A program made the translations under genes and the position numbers. The notes under the pieces were generated by a model, which was not told the origin of the DNA, made no database searches, and was given only the letters and a program-made list of their open reading frames with translations. From an uncultured delta proteobacterium (GTDB lineage Bacteria > Myxococcota_A > Polyangia > Polyangiales > Polyangiaceae), in the NCBI GenBank assembly GCA_903906315.1, contig CAIVJW010000178.1, positions 1-41,100 on the forward strand: DNA of 41,100 nucleotides, given 5' to 3'. This document shows positions 25,346 through 34,581 of the stretch, piece by piece (the first letter of the stretch is position 1; each line of letters begins with the position of its first letter).

Positions 25346-26032
25346 GTGCCCGTACCCCCCTCGACGTGCCCTCACTGCGGTCAGATCGCGCCCACCGTCG
25401 TGCGCGGCATGTCGACGACCTGCGTGGCGTGCGGACGGCCGCGATCGCCGCTGTCGGCGATGCCGGTCAACGTCGCCGGCCAGCCCTCGAAGATCGGCGG
25501 AGTGGTCGCGTCGGTCGCCGCGTGGTTCGTCCTCGCGGGGGGCCTCGCCACCTCCGCCGCCGTCGCCGCGTTCTTCCAATGGCTGGTCCCCGCTGGCGTC
25601 CTCGGGTGGGCGTTCGGCGGGATCATCCTGTTTCTAACGCTCGCGGTGTCCGTGCCCCTCCTGGTCGGCGGGGGGGCCCTGCGGCGCGCCGGTGCGCTGC
25701 GGCAGCGTCAGGCCGCCGAGGCGACGGTGATGGCGATCGGCACGCGCAATGGCGGCATCGTGACCGCCGCGCAGGTGGGCGAGGCGCTCGGCGTTCACGA
25801 GACGGAGGCCGAGGCGCTGCTGACCGATCTCGCAAAGCAGGGCGGCGAGGTGAGGCTCGAGGTCGACGACGACGGTCGGCTCTTCTACACGGTCGGGCGC
25901 GGCGCCCTGCCGCCGCAGCGGCTGCGGATCGACGGCGGCCGCCGCGTGGCCACGGACGCCGAGGCCGAGACGGAGCAGGCGGCCATCGACGAGGCCGCCG
26001 CCGGGCGGCCGCAGACGCGCTCGCGTCGCTGA
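25346..26032 (+). CDS. Zinc-ribbon, two-TM protein with C-terminal winged-helix-like region
   Basis: 228 residues from GTG 25346. An N-terminal CPHC...CVAC zinc ribbon is followed by two hydrophobic helices (about residues 53-105). A soluble C-terminal part then includes GGIVTAAQVGEALGVHETEAEALLTDLAKQG, resembling a helix-turn-helix that might sense or bind nucleic acid at the membrane. No named family assigned. A -10-like GAGACT lies six bases before the start. Confidence 0.72.
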   Translation: MPVPPSTCPHCGQIAPTVVRGMSTTCVACGRPRSPLSAMPVNVAGQPSKIGGVVASVAAWFVLAGGLATSAAVAAFFQWLVPAGVLGWAFGGIILFLTLAVSVPLLVGGGALRRAGALRQRQAAEATVMAIGTRNGGIVTAAQVGEALGVHETEAEALLTDLAKQGGEVRLEVDDDGRLFYTVGRGALPPQRLRIDGGRRVATDAEAETEQAAIDEAAAGRPQTRSRR

Positions 26033-26042
26033 TCGGGTCACT

Positions 26043-26074
26043 CGGCGGGCGCGGTCGAGAGGCCGCGCCCGTCG
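26043..26074. terminator. Shared hairpin between convergent genes
   Basis: A 12-bp stem with one G-U pair (26043-26054 with 26063-26074) and an 8-base loop fills most of the 46-base gap between the zinc-ribbon gene and the M36 protease stop. Its placement suggests bidirectional termination; there is no T-tract. Confidence 0.5.
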
Positions 26075-26078
26075 GTCG

Positions 26079-29000
26079 TCAGCGCGACCGACGACGGAGC
26101 AACCGCGCGATCGCGGCGAGAAGCGGGGCGAACAGCGCGAACGCGCCTGCCCCCGTCGGCGAGCCGGCGGCCTCGCAGCCACAGCCCGAGTCGCTCGGCT
26201 CGAGCGGGGGGTGCGCGCCCTCGGCGCCGGTGTCGAACACCGTGCCCGCCCCGCCCGCGCCCGTGTGCGTCGTCGCCGCGCCGCCCGCGCTCGACCCGCC
26301 CGCGCCCGCCGCCGTGCCGCTCCCACCGCCGGCCGCGCCACCGGTGCCCGAAGCGGACCAGCCGCCTCCGCCGTGCGCGACGCCGCCAGCGCCCGCATGG
26401 CCCGCGCCGCCGGCCTGAGCCGATCCGCCAGCTCCGCCGAAGGCGCCCCCGCCGCCCGAGCCGCCGGCCGCGGTCGAGCCGCCCGTCCCGCCGACGCCAC
26501 CGAGACCGCCCGCGCCGCCGGTCCCGCCGACGCCTTGCCCACCTTGCCCACCTTGCCCACCTTGCCCGCCCTGCCCCGCGTCGGGCGCGCCGACGAAGGC
26601 CGTGACGAGCACGTTCGCGGTCGCCGAGGAGGTGGCCTTCCCGTCGCTCACGGCGACGAGGAACGACATCGGCGTGTCGACCGCGACGATCGGGGCGTCG
26701 AACGCGGCCAGCGCGACGTTCGCGCCCGCGACCGCGACCTGCGGCCCGAGCGTCTCCGACCACGCGAAGCCGAGCGCGTCGCCGTCCGGATCGGAGCTCG
26801 CCGTCGCGTCGAGCGTGACGTGCGCGCCGCTCGGCACGACCTGATCGAGCCCGACGAGCGCGGTCGGCGCCGCGTTGCAGACGCCCTGGTCGTCGACGAT
26901 CGCAGGGAACGGCTTGCCCACGAGGCCCGTGAAGCCGACGTCGTCGAGCTCCCAGCCGAAGTCGCTCGACGCGTCGTCGCTCGCAACGCGGAACCGCACG
27001 CGGATCGCCTTGCCCGCGAGCGACTTGCCGAGGTTGAGCGTCGCCTTGTCGGCCGCCGGCCACGTCGGGCTCTGTCCGACGAAGCCCTTGCGCCCATTGA
27101 GCGGGTTGTGGGCCTTGTTCCCGGGGTCGCCGATCGTGCCGGTGTAGCCGGCGTCGCCGTACGTCGAGGCGTCGACCCACGAAACGCCGCCGTCCGACGT
27201 GACCTCGACGAGGCCGCCGTCCCAGGTGACGATCGGGCCGTTCTGGCCGTCGGGACCGGTCTCGAACTTGTAGCGGTGCGTGAACGTGAGCACGAGATCG
27301 TCCGCGACGCCGACCGTGAGGCTCGGCGACACCAGGCGGGTGTCGGAGTTCGACGGGTAGTCGAGGGCGTGCCAGGCGTGGTTGTCGGGGGTCGGCGCCT
27401 CACGGGTCCACACGTCGCTCGCGCTCTTGCCGTCGCGCGTCCACACGTCGAGCTCGGCCTCGAAGGCGTCGACGGAAGACGAGGCCGGCACCTCGTCGTA
27501 GTTCGCGAGGAGCGAGGCCTGCGCGGTGAGCGTCGTCGTGCAGCCGTCGGGCGTCGTCACGGTGAGATCGAACGGGATCAGCAGCTTTTGCGGCGCGCCC
27601 TTGTCGAGCGCGACGGGCAGCGACGCGGTCGCCGTCGTGTACGGCGCGATCACCGGGAACGACGCGGATCCGCCGCCCGGAAAGGAGACGCCCGCGACGG
27701 CGGTGATCGCCTCGAGCTTCGCGCCGATCATCGGCGAGCTGCCGGTGTTCGTGAGCTTCACGGTCAGGTGGCCGGCCTCGCCCGCGTCGAGGTGGCCGTC
27801 CTGGTCGCACGCCACGCCGTCGCCGACGAGCGCGACCGCGCCGAGCTTCGCCCGGCTCTTGAGATCGAAGCTCTCGACCACGCCGATCAGGTCCTGCGAT
27901 GCCCGATCAGGCGACGTCGCGCACGCGCCGGCGCCGCGCTTCGCGAACGCGGCCGCGACCAGGCCGACGTCGGCGGGAGCGAGCGTGGCCAGGGTGGCGA
28001 GGAGGGCGTCGCGCTGCTCGGTGAACGTGGGGTCGATCGGCGCGAGCTTCATGCCGCCGACGACCATGTCGGCGGTGAGGCGCCGCGCCTGGTCGAACGT
28101 GCGCTTCGCGTTCGGCCCCTGGGAGGTGGCGAGCAGCGCGAGGTAGGCCTCGGTCATCATCGCCCCCCAGATCTCGCCGGCGTTGTGCACCTCGGCGTTC
28201 GGCGCGTTCACCGGGTTCATCGGCGCGTTGTTCGGCAGGGGCGCGCCGTTCGCGATGTGGCCGAAGGTGAGCGGGGCCTTGGCGAGGTCGGCGGAGTAGG
28301 GGAAGCGCCGCAGGCCGAAGTAGCCCGGGTCGGCGGTGATGCCGGAGGTGGCGTACTGCCCCATCGCGAAGGTGCCGGCGAGGTCGTCGGTCTGCCGGAT
28401 CGACATGTAGAGCGCGGAGAAATCACCCCAGCCCTCGCTCTGCGACGCGCACTGGACGCTCGAGCACGCGACGAGGCGGTGGTGCAGGTAGTGGCCCCAC
28501 TCGTGGGCGATGATCGACCCGTCGATCGTCCCGTCGCGGCGCGGGCTCGTGACGCGCGTGAGCGTGGCGGTGACCGCGCCGTTCTGCAGCGCCGCCTTCA
28601 GCGCGTTGCCGTCCTGAAGCGTCAGCGAGAGCGGCGCGAGGGTGATGGGGATCTGGAGGTTCGCGTCGTCGCCCATCGGGGGCGGCGCGCCCGCGGCCAC
28701 GTTGTCGACGAGCAGCATCCCGACGGCGCCGGCGTTCTGCAGGTTGAGCGCCTTCGCCTCGAAGCTGCAGTTGCCGCGATCGGCGACGCCGATCTTGCCG
28801 GCCACGTTCGCGACGATGGGCTGGCACGCGTCGCCCGTCGGCGCCTGGCCATCGACGGCGATCGCGACGGGCGCGGTCACGGCAAAGCTCGAGGGCCCGA
28901 AGGCGGCGACGCCGGCGACGGGGCTCGCGTTCTGGGGGCTCAGCTTGATCGAGGCGGAGCTCTTGCCGTTCCACAGGAACATCTGCATGCGCGGCGGAGT

Positions 29001-30407
29001 CCCGTCGGCGCCGGTCTGCATGTTGGCGTTGTTGATCGACCCGGTGAGCGCGCCGTCCTGCGCCTCGGCGCGCATCGCGTCGCCGCCGAGCCCGCCGCGG
29101 CCGAGGTTGTCGGCCTGGCCGTTGCCCGCCGCCTCGTCGAAGCCGGAGTCGTACCAGTGGTCGTGCAGCCAGTTGTTCACGTAGAAGAGCTGCGTGACCG
29201 CGGCGAGGCCCTGCGCCTGGCCGGAGAGCGGATCGAGCCCCGTGTCGTAGACTCGGTCGAAGACGCCCGGGCTCGTCGCGGAGGCGCGGGCGTCCCCCTG
29301 GTTGAAGCCGTCGACGCCGTCCTGGTCCGTGTAGGCGTCGACGTTGTTGCCCTTGGTCTCGAGCGCGCCGGCAGGGAGCCAAGGGTCCGCCGTCTTGTTG
29401 AAGCCGCCGATGGACACGAGGGCGGGTGCGACGAAGGCGGGGAAGCTCCCGTCCGGCTTGCCCGTGGGGTGCGGCGTGAAGTCCGCGATGGGGCCGTCCG
29501 CAGGCCGCTTGTCGCCGGCCGGGTCGGCCCAGACGCGGAACGCGAACGAGTCGTTCTGCGTGAGGTTCTCGCGAAAGAGCAGGCGCCCGTCGTCGGCCGC
29601 GACGACCCAGGCATACGCCTCGGTCGGCGCGCCGACGCGACCGAGCCAGACCTCGACGTAGTACGCAGGCACGAGCCGATCGGGCAGCGGAAAGAGGACG
29701 CGCTTGGCGCGCGCGGGCTCGACGAAGCGGACGCCGCGCGCGCGCAGCGTGGGGTCGGCGACGAGATCGAACACGCGATAGCCACCCTCGCGCTCGCCGA
29801 GGGGCGCGAGGGCGGAGGGGCGCACCGCGAGGCCGGCGAGATCGGAGGTCGCGACGGCGACCGCCTCGGCCGGCGCGAGGCGGAAGGCCGCTGCGGAGGG
29901 CTTGAGCTTGCCGGCGCCATCGGGGTGAAGGTGGCCCGCGACGGCGACGAGGTCGCGGTTGCGGTCGAGCAGCACCTTCGCGTCGGCGCGGTGGAGCTCG
30001 ACGGCCCCGAGGCGCTGGCGCAGCGTGACGATCACCCCACCGCGACCGGTGTCGTGGACGTGAGCGACGACGGCGGCGTCGACGGCGGCCTGCGAGAGGC
30101 CGTACAGGCCGCGCAGCTGCGACATCCAGGCCTTCGCCGCGTCGCCGTACGACGCGGTCCCGAGCGCGCCGCCACCGGTGCCGGGCGCGGCGCGCACGAA
30201 GGTGGGCACGCCTCGCTTCTCGTCGACGGCCGAGACCGTCACGGCAAGGCCCGGCGCGACACGCGCGGGCGAAACCGGCGAGGCGACCGGCGGCGCGTCG
30301 GCGTAGGCGTCGAGGGGCGGCCGATCGGCGGCATGGACGGGGCTCGCCAGGGAGGCCGCGAGCAGGAGGGCGGGCGAGGCGGCGCGGAGGCGGAGGGTTC
30401 GCTTCAT
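26079..30407 (-). CDS. Secreted M36 (fungalysin) metalloprotease with MYXO-CTERM tail
   Basis: 1442 residues. Signal peptide to about residue 26 (PVHA-A). Propeptide with FTP-like region (about 80-250). Catalytic M36 domain with HEWGHYLHH at 635-643 and third zinc ligand E745 in NAGEIWGAMM. A PA (protease-associated) domain is inserted around 500-610 (VADRGNCSFEAKALNLQNAG). C-terminal parts are a jelly-roll/MAM-like domain (about 1010-1130), a PKD/REJ-like domain (about 1155-1250) and a long Gly/Ala linker. The tail has SGCGCEAAG, a hydrophobic helix and RRRSR, the MYXO-CTERM sorting pattern processed by myxosortase. So it is probably anchored or sorted to the surface and used for predatory or nutrient proteolysis. 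Confidence 0.95.
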   Translation of the reverse strand: MKRTLRLRAASPALLLAASLASPVHAADRPPLDAYADAPPVASPVSPARVAPGLAVTVSAVDEKRGVPTFVRAAPGTGGGALGTASYGDAAKAWMSQLRGLYGLSQAAVDAAVVAHVHDTGRGGVIVTLRQRLGAVELHRADAKVLLDRNRDLVAVAGHLHPDGAGKLKPSAAAFRLAPAEAVAVATSDLAGLAVRPSALAPLGEREGGYRVFDLVADPTLRARGVRFVEPARAKRVLFPLPDRLVPAYYVEVWLGRVGAPTEAYAWVVAADDGRLLFRENLTQNDSFAFRVWADPAGDKRPADGPIADFTPHPTGKPDGSFPAFVAPALVSIGGFNKTADPWLPAGALETKGNNVDAYTDQDGVDGFNQGDARASATSPGVFDRVYDTGLDPLSGQAQGLAAVTQLFYVNNWLHDHWYDSGFDEAAGNGQADNLGRGGLGGDAMRAEAQDGALTGSINNANMQTGADGTPPRMQMFLWNGKSSASIKLSPQNASPVAGVAAFGPSSFAVTAPVAIAVDGQAPTGDACQPIVANVAGKIGVADRGNCSFEAKALNLQNAGAVGMLLVDNVAAGAPPPMGDDANLQIPITLAPLSLTLQDGNALKAALQNGAVTATLTRVTSPRRDGTIDGSIIAHEWGHYLHHRLVACSSVQCASQSEGWGDFSALYMSIRQTDDLAGTFAMGQYATSGITADPGYFGLRRFPYSADLAKAPLTFGHIANGAPLPNNAPMNPVNAPNAEVHNAGEIWGAMMTEAYLALLATSQGPNAKRTFDQARRLTADMVVGGMKLAPIDPTFTEQRDALLATLATLAPADVGLVAAAFAKRGAGACATSPDRASQDLIGVVESFDLKSRAKLGAVALVGDGVACDQDGHLDAGEAGHLTVKLTNTGSSPMIGAKLEAITAVAGVSFPGGGSASFPVIAPYTTATASLPVALDKGAPQKLLIPFDLTVTTPDGCTTTLTAQASLLANYDEVPASSSVDAFEAELDVWTRDGKSASDVWTREAPTPDNHAWHALDYPSNSDTRLVSPSLTVGVADDLVLTFTHRYKFETGPDGQNGPIVTWDGGLVEVTSDGGVSWVDASTYGDAGYTGTIGDPGNKAHNPLNGRKGFVGQSPTWPAADKATLNLGKSLAGKAIRVRFRVASDDASSDFGWELDDVGFTGLVGKPFPAIVDDQGVCNAAPTALVGLDQVVPSGAHVTLDATASSDPDGDALGFAWSETLGPQVAVAGANVALAAFDAPIVAVDTPMSFLVAVSDGKATSSATANVLVTAFVGAPDAGQGGQGGQGGQGGQGVGGTGGAGGLGGVGGTGGSTAAGGSGGGGAFGGAGGSAQAGGAGHAGAGGVAHGGGGWSASGTGGAAGGGSGTAAGAGGSSAGGAATTHTGAGGAGTVFDTGAEGAHPPLEPSDSGCGCEAAGSPTGAGAFALFAPLLAAIARLLRRRSR

Positions 30408-30512
30408 GGGGTTCGCGACCTCGGGCCGCGGGGCATCACGCTACCACCGAGCGAGCAGCGGGCGGGCCCGTTCGTGAACGCGAGCGTGCCCCGGAGCGCC
30501 GCGCCCGCCGAG

Positions 30513-33500
30513 CTACTCGGCCCCCGGCCCCACGATCGCGTCGAACGCAGCGCGCACCCGCTCGGTCACCGCGCGGTAGCGGGCGACGAGCTCCGCCGCC
30601 GCCTCGGCGCGCGGCCGCTCTCGGATGCCCATGCGGCGCGCGAGCGGCCCGACGCCGGGCGCCCGCTCGTCGAGCAGTCGCGAGGCGTCTCCGTGGACGA
30701 TCCGCAGGCGCTGCTCGAGCTTGCGGAGAAAGGCGTAGCCCTCGCGGAGCGCGTCTGCGTGGTCCGGCGCGAGGTGGCCGGCGGCTTCGAGGGCGTCGAT
30801 CGCCGCGGCGGTGTCGGTCGTGCGCACGGCAGGATCGGCGCCGTGCTGCATCTGAAGGACCTGCACGGCGAGCTCGATCTCGACGAGGCCGCCGCGGCCG
30901 AGCTTGGGGTCGCGCCGACCGTCGCGCTCGTGCGAGAGCTCGCGCTCCATGCGCACGCGCAGGCGCCGGATCTCGGCCGCGAGCGCGTTCGGGTCGTCGC
31001 GGACGTCGTACGCGGTGGCGTGGGCCACCCGGATCGCGGCGTCACCGAGGGCCACGTCCCCGGCGACGGCGCGGGCGCGCAGCAGGGCGACGCGCTCCCA
31101 GGCGGCCGCGCGCACGTGTCGCGCGCCGGTGGCCGGATCGTGCTCGCGGCCATCGACGCGGACGCCGTGGTAGCGGGCGAAGGACTCGAGCGACGTGACG
31201 AGCAGGCCCTGGCTGCCCGACGGGCGCAGGCGCGTGTCGAGCTCGTAGCCGGGCCCAGCGGGGTGCGAGATGGTGATGAGGCGGATCACGCGGCGGGCGG
31301 CGCGCGTGAAGTAAGCGACGGGATCCGCGCCCTCCGGCGCAGCCGCGGGGTCGAAGAAGAAGAGCACGTCGAGGTCCGATCCGTGGCCGAGCTCGCGACC
31401 GCCGAGCTTGCCCATCGCGATCACCGCGAGCCCGCGCACCGGCTCGCCGGCGGGGGTGCCCAGCGCGTGGCGCGTCGCGGCCTCGAGCGTCGCGTCGGCG
31501 AAGGCGGAGAGCGTGAGGGTGACCTCGCGCAGGCTCTGCTCCTCGGCGAGATCGGAGAGCCCGACCGCGACCGTGACGCGCGCCTTCGCCCGCCGCAGCG
31601 CCCCCACGAACGCATCGTCGGGGTCATCGCCTTCGCCGACGTCGTCGCCGCGCGCCGCGTCCACCTCGAGCCCGAGGTCGGCGCGGGCCTGGTCGGGCGT
31701 GAGCGGAGCGCGCGAGAACAGGACGAGGTCGCCGAGCTCCGGCTTCTGCACGACGGCCTCGCCGAGGAACGCGCTCGCGCCGAGCACCGTGCACAGGCGG
31801 CGCACCGCGCGGGGCTCCGCGGCCAGCAGGCGCAGGTAGATGCCCGGCCGGCGGAAGCGACCGAAGAACATGCGGAGGTAGCGCGCCGCCTGGTCGGGGT
31901 CGGCGGCGTCGACGACGGCGTCGAGGAGCGTCTCGGCCAGCGCGGGGAACGCTTCGCGGCTGCGGCCGCCGAGGGGCGCGTCGGGGCGCCGGGCGAGGTC
32001 GAACAGGTCGCCCGCGACGTCGTGCCAGCGCTCGGCCATCGCCGCGCCGGCGGCCCCGTCGTGGAGGGCCACCGTCGCGCCGGCGAGCTCCGCGTGCGCG
32101 GCCACGCGCGAGAACGCCTCGACGAACCCGCGGCCGTTTCCTCGGTCGAGGGCGGCGAGCGCCTCCACCCAGCGCGACCGCGTCGCGGCGCCCGCGGGAC
32201 GGAGCGACGCGAAGCACGCAGCCACCCGCCTCGTGCGGCGCCCGAGGTCGGCGAGGAACGCGGCGGCGTCGCCGAAGCCGAGGGCCCGCGAAAGGCGCCC
32301 GAGGTCGTCGCCGCGGTCCGGCCGGAGGTGCGTCTGGACGCCGGTCGACGACTGCACCGCGTGCTCCGCGCGACGCAGCGCGAGGTACGCGCCCTCGACG
32401 TCGCGCGCCTCGCGGTCGGTGACGAGGCCGGCCGCGCGCAGCCGACGCAGCGCGACGAGCGTGCCGCGCTCCCGCAGCGCGGGCTCGCGGCCGCCCCACA
32501 CGAGCTGGAGGGTCTGCACGAAGAACTCGGCCTCGCGAATGCCGCCCGGACCGAGCTTGAGGTCGCGCGATGCGTCGTGGGAGAGCTCGCACCGCGCGCG
32601 CTCGGTCAGGTGCGCCATCTCGACCGCGATCCCGGGGTCGACGCCGCGGCGCCACACGAACGGCGCCAGCGCGGCGAGCGCCTCCTCGCCGAGCCCGAGA
32701 TCGCCCGCGACCGGCCGCGCCCGCAAGAGCGCGGCGCGCTCCCACAGGCGCCCAAAGGCCTCGTAGTACCGCTCCGCGGCGGCGAGCGAGTTCACGAGCG
32801 GGCCGCTCTTGCCTTCGGGCCGCAGGCGCAGATCCACCCGCCACACGAAGCCGTCCTCGGTGACGTCCTCGAGCGTCGCCGTGAGCCGCCGCGCGACCCG
32901 CGCCCAGACGTCGTGCAGCGTCGTCGGCTCGCGGCCCGGGGCGTCCGGGCGCGCCTCGCCGTCGTCGGTGTCGTAGACGAAGATGAGGTCCACGTCCGAT
33001 CCCGCGTTGAGCTCGGTCCCGCCGAGCTTGCCCATCCCGAGCACGACGAACCTCGACGGGGCGCCGCTGGCGGTGATCGGGCGCCCATGGCGGGCCGTCA
33101 CGACCGCGACGGCCTCCTCGAGCGCGACCTCGATCGTGGCCTCGGCCAGAAGCGCGAGCTCGCGCGCCGTGACGTCGACGTCGGCGCCGCCGAGCGACGA
33201 GGGCACGATCTCGCGCAGCGCGATGCGGGCGCGCTCGGCCTGAGCGAACCGCCGGAGCTCGCGGCGGACGCGGTCCTCGTCGGCGATCGGTCCCACCGCC
33301 GCTCGAAGGCGCGAGATCAGCCCGTCGCGGCGGCGAGGCGCGGCGAACCCCTCGACGGCGAGGTGCCGCGCGAGGGCCGGCGTGGCCTCGACGACCGGCC
33401 CGAGGGCGGGGTACGCCGACGCCAGCAGCACGGCGATCGCGAGCGCGTCGCTCCCCGCCCCGAGGGCGGGGCCGAGCCGCCGCTCGAACTCGAGGGCGCG

Positions 33501-33554
33501 CGCCGGGTCGATCGACGACGCGAGGGCGTGCAAGCGCGCGCGGCGGGTCACCAC
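30513..33554 (-). CDS. glnE: Glutamine synthetase adenylyltransferase/deadenylylase
   Basis: 1013 residues from GTG 33554. Two nucleotidyltransferase domains are seen. The deadenylylating half has VLGMGKLGGTELNAGSDVD (GSDVD at 185-189); the adenylylating half has AMGKLGGRELGHGSDLD (GSDLD from 725). Both are followed by helical bundles with KLGPGGIREAEF and KLGRGGLVEIELAVQ. It modifies glutamine synthetase in response to nitrogen status, and both active sites look intact. The frame is open to 33725, but the extension is Arg/Pro-rich and unlike the family, so the GTG (or the next GTG, 33551) is preferred. Confidence 0.95.
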   Translation of the reverse strand: MVTRRARLHALASSIDPARALEFERRLGPALGAGSDALAIAVLLASAYPALGPVVEATPALARHLAVEGFAAPRRRDGLISRLRAAVGPIADEDRVRRELRRFAQAERARIALREIVPSSLGGADVDVTARELALLAEATIEVALEEAVAVVTARHGRPITASGAPSRFVVLGMGKLGGTELNAGSDVDLIFVYDTDDGEARPDAPGREPTTLHDVWARVARRLTATLEDVTEDGFVWRVDLRLRPEGKSGPLVNSLAAAERYYEAFGRLWERAALLRARPVAGDLGLGEEALAALAPFVWRRGVDPGIAVEMAHLTERARCELSHDASRDLKLGPGGIREAEFFVQTLQLVWGGREPALRERGTLVALRRLRAAGLVTDREARDVEGAYLALRRAEHAVQSSTGVQTHLRPDRGDDLGRLSRALGFGDAAAFLADLGRRTRRVAACFASLRPAGAATRSRWVEALAALDRGNGRGFVEAFSRVAAHAELAGATVALHDGAAGAAMAERWHDVAGDLFDLARRPDAPLGGRSREAFPALAETLLDAVVDAADPDQAARYLRMFFGRFRRPGIYLRLLAAEPRAVRRLCTVLGASAFLGEAVVQKPELGDLVLFSRAPLTPDQARADLGLEVDAARGDDVGEGDDPDDAFVGALRRAKARVTVAVGLSDLAEEQSLREVTLTLSAFADATLEAATRHALGTPAGEPVRGLAVIAMGKLGGRELGHGSDLDVLFFFDPAAAPEGADPVAYFTRAARRVIRLITISHPAGPGYELDTRLRPSGSQGLLVTSLESFARYHGVRVDGREHDPATGARHVRAAAWERVALLRARAVAGDVALGDAAIRVAHATAYDVRDDPNALAAEIRRLRVRMERELSHERDGRRDPKLGRGGLVEIELAVQVLQMQHGADPAVRTTDTAAAIDALEAAGHLAPDHADALREGYAFLRKLEQRLRIVHGDASRLLDERAPGVGPLARRMGIRERPRAEAAAELVARYRAVTERVRAAFDAIVGPGAE

Positions 33555-33804
33555 GGCCCGGCCCCGTTCGTCCCGGGGGCTCGCCTTCCGAACCCCGCGC
33601 CGCCGCGTCGGGCGAGGGGCGCGGCGGATCGGTCGGGGGTCACTGGCATGGGGGCGCCGGGGTGCAATCTCGCGCGGAAGGCGCGCGGGGCGGCGCAATG
33701 GAGCACGGGGCGGGGACCGCGACAACGACGGCCGATCGCGCCAGCGCGCCGAGCTCGCGGGGGGAAAGTGCGACCGGACCTTGGCGCGCCGAGACCCGAG
33801 CCCT

Positions 33805-33810
33805 TATCCT
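33805..33810 (+). promoter_or_regulatory. Candidate -10 box (leaderless) for the metallophosphoesterase
   Basis: TATCCT, eight bases before GTG 33819. The rest of the 264-base gap to glnE (33555-33804) shows no other feature I can support. Confidence 0.35.
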
Positions 33811-33818
33811 TCGGCCCC

Positions 33819-34460
33819 GTGCGGCTCCTTTGCATTTCGGACATCCACGGCCACGCGGCCGCGCTCGCTGCGGTGCTCGCGACCGCGGAGCGCACCGGCT
33901 ACGGCAAGATCCTGGTCGCCGGCGACCTCTGCTTTCCGGGCCCCGACCCGCTCGAGACGTGGCGCCGCCTGAACCAGGCGGGCGCCGTCTGCGTCCAGGG
34001 CGTGGGCGACCGCGCGCTCGCCACGCTCGATCTGTCGGGCGTGCGCCCCCGGAGCGTGCACGAACGCGCCCGCCTCGACCGCCTCACGGCCGTACGAACG
34101 GAGCTCGGCGACCTCATCCTCCACAAGCTGGCTCATCTCCCGCCCGCGTTGCGCCTGGCGCTCGAGGACGGCCGCGAGCTGCTCCTCGTCCACGGCTCGC
34201 CGACCGACGCGATGGAATCCTTCACGCACGACATGTCGGACGAGGAGGTCATGGCCCTCATCGGCGACGATCCCGCGGACGTCATCGTGTGCGGCGGATC
34301 GCACGTGCCCTTCGACCGGACCGTCGCGGGCGTGCGCGTCCTCGGCGTCGGGTCGGTCGGCGAGGCGCCGGGGGGCCACGCCGACGCGACGCTGATCACG
34401 ACGAGCGCGGACGGCGTCGACGCGGTCCAGCTCGTGATCCCGCTCGGACAGGCGGCCTGA
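33819..34460 (+). CDS. Calcineurin-like metallophosphoesterase (YfcE/MJ0936 type)
   Basis: 213 residues. The dinuclear metal site is readable: D8 and H10 in ISDIHGH, D36 in VAGDLCFPG, then LLLVHGSP and VCGGSHVPF. The usual GNHD loop is replaced by GVGDRA (about 61-66), so substrate or metal geometry may differ. It should hydrolyse small phosphodiesters or cyclic nucleotides. GTG 33819 directly precedes the first strand of the fold. The downstream diguanylate cyclase is on the same strand 121 bases away, so any link to c-di-GMP is speculative. Confidence 0.88.
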   Translation: MRLLCISDIHGHAAALAAVLATAERTGYGKILVAGDLCFPGPDPLETWRRLNQAGAVCVQGVGDRALATLDLSGVRPRSVHERARLDRLTAVRTELGDLILHKLAHLPPALRLALEDGRELLLVHGSPTDAMESFTHDMSDEEVMALIGDDPADVIVCGGSHVPFDRTVAGVRVLGVGSVGEAPGGHADATLITTSADGVDAVQLVIPLGQAA

Positions 34461-34544
34461 CCAGCCCGGGGGGAGGCGCGCCGGGCGACGTCCGCGGCGA
34501 GTCGAGCCGTGCCCATTGTGGAGCCGACCGAGCTTGGGCATTCT

Positions 34545-34558
34545 TTCGGTCGACCGAA
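34545..34558. promoter_or_regulatory. Perfect 14-base palindrome upstream of the diguanylate cyclase
   Basis: TTCGGTCGACCGAA, self-complementary over all 14 bases, 23 bases before the ATG at 34582. A candidate operator or start-site element; chance is possible in GC-rich DNA. Confidence 0.4.
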
Positions 34559-34581
34559 GGACAGAGGACGCCGCGCCGACG

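Noticed and set aside
26211-34460. A plus-strand open frame of about 2,700 codons antisense to the M36 protease and glnE
   Set aside because: It is a high-GC shadow frame: Arg/Glu/Val-rich translation without domains. The opposite strand encodes two clear conserved enzymes; only its last 214 codons (from 33819) are a real gene.
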